DNA of 64,000 nt from Pseudomonas syringae (GTDB taxonomy: Bacteria; Pseudomonadota; Gammaproteobacteria; Pseudomonadales; Pseudomonadaceae). Below the pieces are notes generated by a model, which worked only from the letters and a program-made list of their open reading frames with translations, did not search any database and was not told where the DNA came from. A program made the translations under genes and the position numbers. The stretch is taken from NCBI RefSeq assembly GCF_001698815.1, contig NZ_LGSI01000068.1:310001-374000 (forward strand). Reading direction: 5' to 3'. This document shows positions 33,598-42,238 of the stretch, one piece after another (positions within the stretch are counted from its first letter, which is position 1; every line of letters begins with the position of its first letter).

Positions 33598-33616
33598 TAT
33601 CCCCCCTGGGGGGATA
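33598..33616. promoter_or_regulatory. G-tract palindromic operator of rcnRA
   Basis: TATCCCCCCTGGGGGGATA is a perfect 9-1-9 palindrome, 40 bases upstream of rcnR. RcnR and CsoR proteins bind such G/C tracts flanked by A/T. It probably overlaps the rcnRA promoter. Confidence 0.8.
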
Positions 33617-33713
33617 TGGTCAACCCATCGAAAGATACTTCAAGCACCTCCGATAGCCGCCATTTCATGAAGTCCATCCTGCGCATAAAGCTCAATTATC
33701 GAGCGCAATCTGA

Positions 33714-33827
33714 CTAGACCCATTCATTGGCATAAATGAAGTGCGGGTCCTCGTCATTGTTATGGGACATCAGTCTGTAAGGAGCATGGTTGTGTATCCA
33801 CGCCTCACGCAGACCGGTATCCGACAT
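33714..33827 (-). pseudogene. Fragment of a MEKHLA-domain protein
   Basis: A 37-residue frame reads HNHAPYRLMSHNNDEDPHFI then YANEWV, followed by a stop. The pattern of APxxLxSH, DPxFxYAN is that of MEKHLA (PAS-like) proteins. The normal protein is about 150 residues. The expected C-terminal half is not in frame downstream. This is a decayed gene between rcnR and the EamA transporter. Confidence 0.5.
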
Positions 33828-34087
33828 CGGACATGGAAGCCCCTCACCTGCCCACCGCCGATAGGATTAATCCATCAGTTGAATGACTGATACCGAGGCT
33901 TTATCGCCTCCTTTCCCAAAGCGCGTTTTTCCCTCTATGCAAAACACCATAGACATCGAACAAGGCATCCCCCGGCAACCTGAAGTTTCTCAAAGTGTAC
34001 GGCTCACTCTCCCTGTCTCTGTAACGCTGCGCGCCCCGCGCGGTGTGGCTAAATGGGCGTCCGAATTACCTGACCAACGAGCCCTTT

Positions 34088-34981
34088 ATGACCTCCCGTG
34101 ATAACACTGGCATGGCCCTCGGCCTGCTCGGCGTTATAATTTTCAGTCTGACCCTGCCCATGACCCGCATTGTGGTCGAGGAAATTCACCCTCTGCTTAA
34201 CGGTCTCGGCCGCGCGTTGGTGGCCGCGATTCCGGCGGCGGCGCTGTTGCTGTTGAGGCGTGAACAATGGCCGACCTTGCAGCAGTGCAAAGGTCTGTTC
34301 TTTGTCATCCTAGGGGTTATCGTCGGTTTCCCGGTTCTCTCGGCATGGGCCATGCAAACGCTGCCCTCATCCCACGGCGCGTTGGTTAACGGCCTGCAAC
34401 CGTTGATCGTGGCCATGTACGCCGCCTGGTTGTCCCACGAGCGTCCGTCCAAAGCATTCTGGGCCTGCGCCGCGCTGGGTAGTGCGCTGGTGTTGACCTA
34501 TGCGTTGATTCAGGGTGCCGGCAGCATCAGCAGCGGTGACTTGCTGATGCTGGCGGCCATTGCCCTCGGCGGCCTGGGGTATGCCGAAGGGGGAAGGCTG
34601 GCGCGGGAAATGGGTGGCTGGCAGGTGATCTGCTGGGCATTGGTGCTGGCATTCCCGGTGCTGCTAGGCCCCGTGTTGTACCTGGCTTTCCAGCATCAGG
34701 GACCGATCAGCGCGCCAACATTATGGGCGTTCGCCTACGTCACCTTGTTCTCGCAGTTCATCGGCTTTTTCGCCTGGTACGCCGGGCTGGCCATGGGCGG
34801 GATCGCCAGGGTCGGCCAAGTGCAGTTGCTGCAGATATTCTTCACCATTGCCTTTTCGGCGCTGTGGTTCGGCGAGCACATAGAACCTATCACCTGGCTA
34901 TTTGCTGCCGGCGTGGTAGGCACCGTGATACTGGGACGCAGGACCACGGTGAAGCCGCCGCAGCCGATAACGCTAAAGTGA
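34088..34981 (+). CDS. EamA-family (DMT) transporter
   Basis: The protein has 297 residues with about ten hydrophobic segments arranged as two five-helix EamA repeats. The second repeat begins near MLAAIALGGLGYAEGGRLAR. I chose the ATG at 34088 (MTSRDNTGMALGLLGVI); the frame extends to 34043, but these residues would be polar and precede the first helix. It exports or imports small metabolites, often amino acids or nucleotides. No neighbour points to the substrate. The 260 bases upstream hold no recognisable gene. Confidence 0.88.
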   Translation: MTSRDNTGMALGLLGVIIFSLTLPMTRIVVEEIHPLLNGLGRALVAAIPAAALLLLRREQWPTLQQCKGLFFVILGVIVGFPVLSAWAMQTLPSSHGALVNGLQPLIVAMYAAWLSHERPSKAFWACAALGSALVLTYALIQGAGSISSGDLLMLAAIALGGLGYAEGGRLAREMGGWQVICWALVLAFPVLLGPVLYLAFQHQGPISAPTLWAFAYVTLFSQFIGFFAWYAGLAMGGIARVGQVQLLQIFFTIAFSALWFGEHIEPITWLFAAGVVGTVILGRRTTVKPPQPITLK

Positions 34982-35237
34982 TTGAGCCAGGCAGGCCAAA
35001 ATAAAACCTGATCGGATCGCCAGGTATGGAGGGTTGGACGAGAGTCTGGCCCCAGTTGCCCTGCAAAGCAGCAACAAACTCATCGTGACGCATATTTATC
35101 CAATCGCTTCATTCAACAAACACATAATTAGCTTAGATCAAAAAAGACTTTTACAGCTCTTAGTCATAAGATTACGGTCTTAGGAAACCTGCCGGGACAT
35201 TCCCGCGTCAGCCCTCACTCCTGACTGATGACTGCCC

Positions 35238-36953
35238 ATGAGCACACGTTCCCTGGCTTGCGTTTCTGACGTTACACCCAATCTCCCCGTGCGGCTTTGC
35301 TCCCCGGCAATCGGCGCGCAGCGGATTTTTTTTGGCTTACCCAACCGCTGGCTCGCGATTCTGGCCATCTCTTCAAGCCTGATCGGTTGCTCGCCTTCTG
35401 CCGAACAGAACACGAACAATGGCACACTGAAAATCGCGTTTTTTCGGGATAACACCACGCTCGTCAGCCTGGATCCTTTTCAGGTTTACTGGCTGGAACA
35501 TCGGGTCGTGCTGCGCAACATTGCCGAATCTCTGACCGATCAGGACCCGCAGACAGGCAAGATTATTCCCTGGCTGGCGACAGGATGGGACATCAGCGCG
35601 GATGCCTTGCAGTACACCTTTCACTTGCGCAAGGACGTTACGTTCAGCAATGGCACGCGCTTCGATGCCCACGCGGTGAAGACGGCGTTTGATTCCGACA
35701 AGGCCTTCGCTGCGCAACTGCCTGCGACCTTCGGCGCAACTTATCTCGCAGGCTACGACCATGCCGAGGTCGTTGACGACTTCACGGTAAAACTCGTTCT
35801 TGCCCGCCCGAATGCCGGCTTCCTGCAAGCCACATCCACCACCAACCTGGCCATCCTCGCGCCTGAGAGCTACGCAAAAACTGCCAAGGAACGCTCGCTT
35901 GGGGCAATTATCGGCACCGGGCCCTTCGTGCTTGATCACTACACCCCGGAGTCTGGCCTTCGTCTGCTCAAGCGAAGCGGTTACGCCTGGCCCTCAGCCA
36001 ACGCGCAGAACCGGGGCGAAGCCCACCTGGACAAGGTTGACGTCACCTACATTCCTGAGGAAAGCGTGCGTAATGGCCAGTTCGTGCAGGGCCAGCTCGA
36101 CATACTCTGGCCTCGCGCACCTTTTTCTGAGGTGGATAGCAAACTGTTCGAGTCGAAAAAAGCCACAATCCAGAGCCGCTCACTGCCTGGCCCGGCCCTG
36201 AACTGGTTTCCGAATACGCGTGGCGAGCGCCTCCTCGGTGACAGTGCGATACGCCAGGCGCTGCAAAAAGCCATCGACCGCAAGACCTATGCGTCGACCG
36301 TTTATAGCCAGCAATTCCCGGTTGTCAGCAGTCTCTACGACACAACCACTCCATTTTTCAAAAGTCAGAGTGCCAAGCTCGCCTTCGATCCCGCCGGCGC
36401 ACGTCAACTGTTGAATGACGCGGGCTGGGTGCCGGGTGCAGACGGGTATCGAGTCAAGAACCGCAAGCGCCTGAAGCTTACCTACAACCTTCAGGTCGCA
36501 GAAACCGCCGGCGACGTTCTCATCCAGGATCAGCTGCGCCAGGTCGGCATCGACCTCAAGCTCAACGTTCTCACTACTGCCGATTGGGCAGCGGCAAACG
36601 CCGCCGGCAACTATGACCTGACCTCCACCTACATGACGCGCGCGGACCCGATCATTCTGCAAACCATCATTGATCCACGAACGGCCAACAGTTCCACGGT
36701 GGCGACCAACCTGTACACCCCGCAAACGCTGCCCAAGGCCCAGGCGCTGTTTGACACGGGAATGACCGCAACGTCCAGCGTACAACGGGCCCAGGCCTAC
36801 GGCGCGCTGCAGGATTTGCTCATTGACGAGGCCTCGGCGTTTCCGATCTATGAGCGGGTATGGCAAGCCGCGACCAGCCAGCGGGTACACAACTTCCGCT
36901 GGACCGCTGAGGGCTTTGCACTGCTCAACGACATTGAGCTCAAACAGCCATGA
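35238..36953 (+). CDS. Substrate-binding lipoprotein of a peptide-type ABC transporter (family 5)
   Basis: The protein has 571 residues. Family 5 binding proteins capture peptides, nickel chelates or opines. The N-terminus has an unusually long, polar leader before the hydrophobic core, with lipobox SLIGC at residues 47-51, so the mature protein should be lipid-anchored. The body shows the family pattern (ESLTDQDPQTGKIIPWLATG, YTFHLRKDVTFSNGTRFDA, GTGPFVLDHY). Few in-frame alternative starts exist between the ATG and the lipobox. It is the first gene of a four-gene operon with overlapping starts downstream. The ligand is unknown. Confidence 0.88.
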   Translation: MSTRSLACVSDVTPNLPVRLCSPAIGAQRIFFGLPNRWLAILAISSSLIGCSPSAEQNTNNGTLKIAFFRDNTTLVSLDPFQVYWLEHRVVLRNIAESLTDQDPQTGKIIPWLATGWDISADALQYTFHLRKDVTFSNGTRFDAHAVKTAFDSDKAFAAQLPATFGATYLAGYDHAEVVDDFTVKLVLARPNAGFLQATSTTNLAILAPESYAKTAKERSLGAIIGTGPFVLDHYTPESGLRLLKRSGYAWPSANAQNRGEAHLDKVDVTYIPEESVRNGQFVQGQLDILWPRAPFSEVDSKLFESKKATIQSRSLPGPALNWFPNTRGERLLGDSAIRQALQKAIDRKTYASTVYSQQFPVVSSLYDTTTPFFKSQSAKLAFDPAGARQLLNDAGWVPGADGYRVKNRKRLKLTYNLQVAETAGDVLIQDQLRQVGIDLKLNVLTTADWAAANAAGNYDLTSTYMTRADPIILQTIIDPRTANSSTVATNLYTPQTLPKAQALFDTGMTATSSVQRAQAYGALQDLLIDEASAFPIYERVWQAATSQRVHNFRWTAEGFALLNDIELKQP

Positions 36954-37900
36954 GTCGCTATGTGATCGGCCGAATCGGTCAGGCTTTCTTGGTGTTATGG
37001 GGCGCATACACGGTCGCCTATTTCATTCTGTACCTGCTTCCGGGCGATCCACTCTCGATCATGCTGAGTGCATCGGGCGTGGAAATCGATTCACTTTCAG
37101 CCGCGGACCTTGCCAAGGCCCGCGCGTACTACGGCCTGGATCAGAGTGTCCTTCAGCAATACCTCAGCCTGGTGTTGGGCGCAGTGCACGGTGACTTTGG
37201 TCAGTCAATCGCGCTGAATCGTCCGGTCGCCGAGCTACTCGCCGAACGGTTGCCTCAAACATTGGCACTGGCTGGCGTGGCCATCGTGTTGTCGTTGACC
37301 GGTGGTATCGGGCTGGGCTATCTGGCTGCCTATGTGCGCTGGCGCCCCTTGCAAACGGCCTTGGCTCGAGTGCCTTCGCTGGGCTTTTCCGTACCGGTTT
37401 TCTGGATGGGCTTGCTGCTGATCCAGGTGTTCGCGTTCACCCTGGGCTGGCTGCCATCCACCGGCAACCAAGGTGCGTCCAGCCTTGTGTTGCCGGCGAT
37501 CACCTTGGCGATCCCCAGCGCGGCGGTTTACGCGCAAGTGTTACTCCGAGGCTTTCAGGGTGTCCGCCATGAGCCCTACCTCGCGACCGCTTACGCCAAA
37601 GGCCTGAGCCGTGCGCAGGTGCAGCGCCGCCACGCCTTCAAGAACGCGGCCCTGCCGCTGCTCACCTTGATCGGTTTACAAGTCGGCAACACAGTATCCG
37701 GTGCCGTGCTGGTGGAGACCATCTTTGCGCGCAGCGGCATAGGTCGTCTGGCCCAGGAGGCAGTACTGCGCCAGGACATCCCGGTGGTTCTCGCCATCGT
37801 CAGCGTAGCGGCAGCGGCATTCGTTCTGGTCAACCTTGTCGTGGACCTGCTCTACCCCCTTCTTGATCCACGCATCACCCATACGCCGAGGATTGCCTGA
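36950..37900 (+). CDS. ABC transporter permease, DppB type
   Basis: The protein has 316 residues. It has an N-terminal helix (MSRYVIGRIGQAFLVLWGAY), six helices in all and the EAA-like loop EPYLATAYAKGLSRAQVQRRH. This is the DppB/OppB architecture. It overlaps the binding protein gene by four bases (ATGA) and its stop overlaps the next permease start by one base. It forms the inner membrane channel with its DppC-type partner. Confidence 0.92.
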   Translation: MSRYVIGRIGQAFLVLWGAYTVAYFILYLLPGDPLSIMLSASGVEIDSLSAADLAKARAYYGLDQSVLQQYLSLVLGAVHGDFGQSIALNRPVAELLAERLPQTLALAGVAIVLSLTGGIGLGYLAAYVRWRPLQTALARVPSLGFSVPVFWMGLLLIQVFAFTLGWLPSTGNQGASSLVLPAITLAIPSAAVYAQVLLRGFQGVRHEPYLATAYAKGLSRAQVQRRHAFKNAALPLLTLIGLQVGNTVSGAVLVETIFARSGIGRLAQEAVLRQDIPVVLAIVSVAAAAFVLVNLVVDLLYPLLDPRITHTPRIA

Positions 37901-38805
37901 TGGCTGTTACAACAGAAATGTTGATTGAGACGTTCCCCGGACAACTCAGCCCGGCCCCCGTCTGGCGACCACGAACCCGGTGGCAACGGGCGCGCATTGC
38001 CATGGCACCTTTACTGCGCCGTCCGGGCTTCCTGCTGGCCCTGGCTGTCGTCGCTTTCGCGCTTCTGTCTGCACTCGCCCCTGGGCTGCTGAGCCATGCC
38101 GATCCGTATGCCACGGCGCCAGCCGCCAAACTGGTAGCGCCGAGTGCCGCTCACTGGTTTGGCACCGACGAGCTTGGCCGCGATCTGTACAGCCGCGTGG
38201 TGTACGGATCACGTCTGTCGGTCACCGCCGCACTGCTGGCAGTCGGCATTGCTCTGGTTGGCGGTCTCGGGCTGGGTATCCTGGCCGGCTTTGCCGGTGG
38301 GCGTCTGGACACCGTACTCATGCGCCTGATTGACGTCATGCTCGCCCTGCCCGGCCTCCTCCTCGCCCTAGCCATCGTGACCGCCATTGGTTTCGGCACA
38401 GTGCCCGTCGCGATTGCCGTAGGAGTAGGCATCGTCCCCGGCTTTGCGCGCACGACCCGGGCCGAAGTGCTGCGAATCAAAACCCTTCCCTATGTCGAAG
38501 CGGCCCGGCTCGGCGGCGCCAGCTGGACCCGCACCCTGCTGCGCCACGTGTTACCCAACGCATGGGGCCCGGTAGCGGTTCTGGCTACCCTGGACTTCGG
38601 CGCCGCGATTCTCGCCACGGCGGGTTTGAGCTTTCTCGGTTTTGGCGCGGCACCGCCTGCGGCTGAATGGGGCACGCTGATCGCCAACGGCCGATCCTTC
38701 CTGATGACCGCACCCTGGGTGCCTTTGCTGCCCGGCCTGTTTCTGGTGGCTGTGGTGTTCAGCGTCAACCATATCGCTCGTACGATGGAGGAAAACCCAC
38801 GATGA
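37900..38805 (+). CDS. ABC transporter permease, DppC type
   Basis: The protein has 301 residues. The N-terminal region is cytoplasmic (PRTRWQRARIAMAPLLRRPG), followed by a helix. HWFGTDELGRDLYSRVVYGS is a hallmark of DppC/OppC proteins, and the ATPase-contacting loop is LPYVEAARLGGASWTRTLLR. It pairs with the preceding DppB-type permease; the start overlaps it by one base. Confidence 0.92.
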   Translation: MAVTTEMLIETFPGQLSPAPVWRPRTRWQRARIAMAPLLRRPGFLLALAVVAFALLSALAPGLLSHADPYATAPAAKLVAPSAAHWFGTDELGRDLYSRVVYGSRLSVTAALLAVGIALVGGLGLGILAGFAGGRLDTVLMRLIDVMLALPGLLLALAIVTAIGFGTVPVAIAVGVGIVPGFARTTRAEVLRIKTLPYVEAARLGGASWTRTLLRHVLPNAWGPVAVLATLDFGAAILATAGLSFLGFGAAPPAAEWGTLIANGRSFLMTAPWVPLLPGLFLVAVVFSVNHIARTMEENPR

Positions 38806-40424
38806 CGTCCCCACTGCCCCTCATTGAAGTCATCGATCTGCACGTGTCGTATCGCGCCAGCGGTCAATCGACGCCCGCAGTCCGTGGCGTGTCGTTCACC
38901 GTACAGCGTGGCGAAATCCTGGCCATTGTCGGCGAATCCGGATCGGGTAAATCCACGCTGGCCAATGCTCTGCTGGGCCTGCTGCCAGGTAATGCGAGCA
39001 TCGATAAAGGACAGTTACGCGTTGATGGCAAGCAGGTTACACACGCCAGCGAGCGTGAATGGCAAAGGCTGCGCGGCCGCACGGTAAGTCTCGTGCCCCA
39101 GGACCCGATGGTTGGGCTCAACCCCACATTGCGCATCGGGCAGCAGATCGGCGAGGCGCTGATCCAGGCTCAGGGTCGACGTTACCTCACGGTTGACGCA
39201 GACATCATCGAGCTGCTGAAACGCGTCGGGCTTGACCAGCCATTGCTGCGCGCGCGCCAGTATCCCCATGAACTGTCCGGTGGTATGCGCCAGCGTGTGC
39301 TGATCGCTATCGCGTTGGCTGGCAATCCGCGGCTGATCATTGCCGACGAACCTACCAGCGCTCTCGACGTGACGGTGCAACGCAAAATCCTCGATCACTT
39401 GCAGAACCTGGTGGCCGAGCGCGGCATATCACTGTTGATCATCACCCACGACCTCGCTGTGGCCGCAGACCGCGCCGATAGGCTGTTGGTGATGAAGGAT
39501 GGCCAGCTTATTGAACAAGGCCCTCCGGCCCAGGTCCTGGCGTTTCCGTCTCAACCCTATACCCAAGCGCTTATCGCGGCGGCTCCTGCCTTCAGCACGC
39601 GTGCGCATCCATCGCCAGTACCGGCGGCCAACGGCGCTCGGCTTTTGTCCGTGGAGGGAATCAGCAAGACCTTCCAGCTGCCCAGACATAAAGGCGAGCC
39701 GAGTTCATTTCAGGCGTTACAGAATGTCAGTCTTGAGGTTTACCCCGGTCAGACTGTGGCGATCGTCGGTGAGTCAGGCTCCGGAAAAAGCACTGCATTG
39801 CGCATTGCATTGGGACTGGAGCAACCCACCGAAGGCCGCATCGTCTTCGACGGTCAAGACGTTACCAACCTCAGCTGGAGGGAATTTCGCCCCCTTCGTC
39901 AGCGCATGCAACTGGTGCAGCAGAACCCATTCGCCGCACTGGATCCTCGCATGACTATTTTCGAGAGCGTGATAGAACCGCTGGTGTCGTTCGGCCGACT
40001 CAAGGGGCGGGAGCTTGAACAAGCAGCCCGCAAGCTGATGGAGCGTGTTCATCTGCCAGTGACATTTTTAGACCGGCTACCTCGCGAATTATCCGGCGGA
40101 CAACGCCAACGGGTCGCCATCGCTCGTGCGTTATCACTGCAACCGGATCTGTTGCTTCTGGATGAGCCAGTGTCGGCTTTGGACGTCTCGGTTCAAGCGC
40201 AGATTCTCGACCTGCTGGCCGAATTGCAGGCCGAACTGGGATTGGCCTACCTGCTCGTATCGCATGATCTGGCGGTGGTGGCCAACGTCGCTCCGCACGT
40301 GCTGGTGCTGCGTAACGGTCAGGTGGTTGAACAAGGGCCGACCGACAAAGTGTTCAAAAACCCTCAGGCGGCCTATACCCAGGAACTGCTGGCAGCGGTG
40401 CCAGGGAAAAAGCTGAGCGCCTGA
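38802..40424 (+). CDS. Fused double ABC ATPase of the peptide-type transporter
   Basis: The protein has 540 residues with two complete ATPase domains in tandem, so it replaces separate DppD and DppF subunits. Each half has a Walker A (GESGSGKST), a signature (LSGGMRQRVLIAIAL and LSGGQRQRVAIARAL) and a Walker B (LIIADEPTSALD, LLLLDEPVSALD). The ATG at 38802 overlaps the stop of the permease gene (ATGA); a longer frame to 38667 lies inside that gene and is not used. Fused versions occur in YejF, GsiA and similar systems. It completes the operon. Confidence 0.92.
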   Translation: MTSPLPLIEVIDLHVSYRASGQSTPAVRGVSFTVQRGEILAIVGESGSGKSTLANALLGLLPGNASIDKGQLRVDGKQVTHASEREWQRLRGRTVSLVPQDPMVGLNPTLRIGQQIGEALIQAQGRRYLTVDADIIELLKRVGLDQPLLRARQYPHELSGGMRQRVLIAIALAGNPRLIIADEPTSALDVTVQRKILDHLQNLVAERGISLLIITHDLAVAADRADRLLVMKDGQLIEQGPPAQVLAFPSQPYTQALIAAAPAFSTRAHPSPVPAANGARLLSVEGISKTFQLPRHKGEPSSFQALQNVSLEVYPGQTVAIVGESGSGKSTALRIALGLEQPTEGRIVFDGQDVTNLSWREFRPLRQRMQLVQQNPFAALDPRMTIFESVIEPLVSFGRLKGRELEQAARKLMERVHLPVTFLDRLPRELSGGQRQRVAIARALSLQPDLLLLDEPVSALDVSVQAQILDLLAELQAELGLAYLLVSHDLAVVANVAPHVLVLRNGQVVEQGPTDKVFKNPQAAYTQELLAAVPGKKLSA

Positions 40425-40495
40425 TTGAATATGCCGGCAGACACAGCTTCGCCAGATGACTTTGTAGAAGCCAGCGTGATTCGCTTACCTCAACA

Positions 40496-41263
40496 TCACA
40501 ACTTTTCAGCTTGCTCCACGCGATTTCGCCCCCCACGCTTGGCGCGATAGAGCGCGGCGTCAGCCGAACCGTAAGCGGTATCAAAGGTTGTCCCGGAGGT
40601 GCTCGCGCTGACGCCAAAGCTCGCGGTGATTTGACGGTTTACCGGATCGGCAAATACATGATTGGCAATCGCGTCACGCATGGCTTCTGCCAGCTCCAAG
40701 CCACGTTCCAGGTCTTCGCCGGTGATCAAGACTGTGAACTCCTCGCCCCCGACGCGACCTATCTTTCCAATGTCTGCGACCACCTTGCGCAGGCACCCGA
40801 CAATCCCCTGGATGACCGCATCGCCGGCAGGATGACCAAACTCGTCATTCACTTGCTTGAAGTGATCGATGTCCAGCACAACCAGTACGGCACCGTTCTT
40901 CTGAAGAGCCTGGACAGCCAGCTCGATGATCGCCCCGCGATTCAGTATTCCGGTTAGCGCGTCGTGAGTGGCACGGTATTCAAGTTGACCCGCCAGAGTC
41001 TGCAACTGCGTATTGAGCAAATTCATTTCTCGCTCGGCACGGTCGCTTCTGCCGATCAACCGTCGCGTTTCGCGCAGCAGTCGTTCGTAATGAGAAGCCA
41101 GATCAGCCAGTGATCGCCTGTAGATTGATGCCTCGGCATCATTGACGGCCAGGATCGAGCGGGCATGTTCGAGCGCATCCGTCTCGCTTTTAAACAAGTC
41201 AGGAACCGCGTCACTCGAAGCACAAATGGGTGTGACTGAAGCTGACATGACCGTCATCCTCAT
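40496..41263 (-). CDS. siaD: Diguanylate cyclase SiaD
   Basis: The protein has 255 residues. A helical N-terminal stalk (about 1-95) precedes a GGDEF domain with RATHDALTGILNRG, the metal-binding VLDIDHFKQVND and the active-site GGEEF at 172-176. It makes c-di-GMP from GTP. No RxxD inhibitory site is visible at the usual place before GGEEF. It is the last gene of siaABCD; in P. aeruginosa unphosphorylated SiaC binds the stalk and switches the enzyme on. The ATG at 41263 overlaps the siaC stop (TGATG); in-frame ATGs 3 and 6 codons on are alternatives. Confidence 0.9.
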   Translation of the reverse strand: MRMTVMSASVTPICASSDAVPDLFKSETDALEHARSILAVNDAEASIYRRSLADLASHYERLLRETRRLIGRSDRAEREMNLLNTQLQTLAGQLEYRATHDALTGILNRGAIIELAVQALQKNGAVLVVLDIDHFKQVNDEFGHPAGDAVIQGIVGCLRKVVADIGKIGRVGGEEFTVLITGEDLERGLELAEAMRDAIANHVFADPVNRQITASFGVSASTSGTTFDTAYGSADAALYRAKRGGRNRVEQAEKL

Positions 41264-41649
41264 CAAGTGGTGATTGGATGGTCGTTGAACATGACTGCCG
41301 TAAAGTCAGCCTTCAGTTCCTCGCCGAATTCAAAAATCGTTTCGTCTTCTTCGTCGTGATACCAGTTCACCTCGATGCGGTTTCCAGCCTGGGCAGATTG
41401 ATCCAGGGCATCGAAAATATTGAACAGGATTTTGGTGCTGGAACTATTGAAATAAGCCAGTGCGATATTAACGGTGATGGTTGCGCTGGCTCGCTCAACC
41501 AGAAAAGCGCGCAATTGCTGCACAACAGGCGCATAAAAAGCAGCGGCATTTTCCGGATACGACTCGCCCTTCATCGAAAGAAGATCCTGATCAAAGCGAA
41601 AATCGATTTCTGGCGAAGTTGCGGTTGCTTCGATGTAGAAATTATCCAT
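41263..41649 (-). CDS. siaC: SiaC, c-di-GMP pathway partner protein (DUF1987)
   Basis: The protein has 128 residues from MDNFYIEATATSPEIDFRFD, the length usual for SiaC. The Thr/Ser phosphorylation region is in LAYFNSSSTKILFNIFDALD, which matches the STAS-like helix of this family. SiaB phosphorylates SiaC and SiaA removes the phosphate; free SiaC activates SiaD. The frame continues upstream and an ATG at 41667 is also possible, but it lies directly after the siaB stop and has no better ribosome binding site. The 3' end overlaps siaD. Confidence 0.88.
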   Translation of the reverse strand: MDNFYIEATATSPEIDFRFDQDLLSMKGESYPENAAAFYAPVVQQLRAFLVERASATITVNIALAYFNSSSTKILFNIFDALDQSAQAGNRIEVNWYHDEEDETIFEFGEELKADFTAVMFNDHPITT

Positions 41650-41668
41650 GGTAGATAGGCCACTCATT

Positions 41669-42238
41669 TCAAATGATCGCTTTGAGACAGAACAACGTGG
41701 TGTCGGGATCGTCTTCCCTCGGGTAAAAGCCAAACTCCAAAGGAGCGCTTGCGTCGCGCGCCATTGTCAGGAAGCCCAGCCCGGCACCCTTGCTGTCGGC
41801 AGGAGTCTCCGAACGCAACGTTACCTTGTAAGCGGCCTTTATTTCTTCAAGTGACATGCTGCGCAAAGGCTCCAGCTTTTCTCGCAGGTGCTCGACATCC
41901 GTCGTCGCAATGGGGTTGGCGCAAAGCATCAGATGTCGCTCGCCTTCGGTACTGATGCAGACGGCACCCTGGCGAAGCACTGAATTCTCGGAATGAGTCG
42001 CGCCAAGAGAGTCGGAGGAATAATGAATAATATTCTGCGAAAGCTCGACGAAAGACGAAAACAACTTGCGTCTCGTTGGCCCGCTGACTCCGGAGATCTC
42101 CAACTGGAGTTTGACAACCTCAGCCATTGCGGAAATGACATGGTGTGAGAAGTAGCCCTTGTGATAGAAAATCACGTTCTGCCGGCTGGCCAATTCGAAG
42201 AATGAACCATCCTGCTGAGCGGTAGATGTATTAAGCAT
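41669..42238 (-). CDS. siaB: SiaB protein kinase (DUF6272)
   Basis: The protein has 189 residues from MLNTSTAQQDGSFFELASR; AGGA lies 6 bases before the ATG at 42238, which overlaps the end of siaA. A longer frame to 42259 lacks such a signal. The family is a GHKL-type kinase related to anti-sigma factors: SSFVELSQNIIHYSSDS holds the N-box-like residues and DSKGAGLGFLTMARD the G-box. It phosphorylates SiaC and so keeps SiaD inactive. Confidence 0.88.
   Translation of the reverse strand: MLNTSTAQQDGSFFELASRQNVIFYHKGYFSHHVISAMAEVVKLQLEISGVSGPTRRKLFSSFVELSQNIIHYSSDSLGATHSENSVLRQGAVCISTEGERHLMLCANPIATTDVEHLREKLEPLRSMSLEEIKAAYKVTLRSETPADSKGAGLGFLTMARDASAPLEFGFYPREDDPDTTLFCLKAII

Noticed and set aside
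33883..34101. 72-residue frame before the EamA gene
   Set aside because: Overlaps the transporter start, no start signal, no homology pattern recognised.
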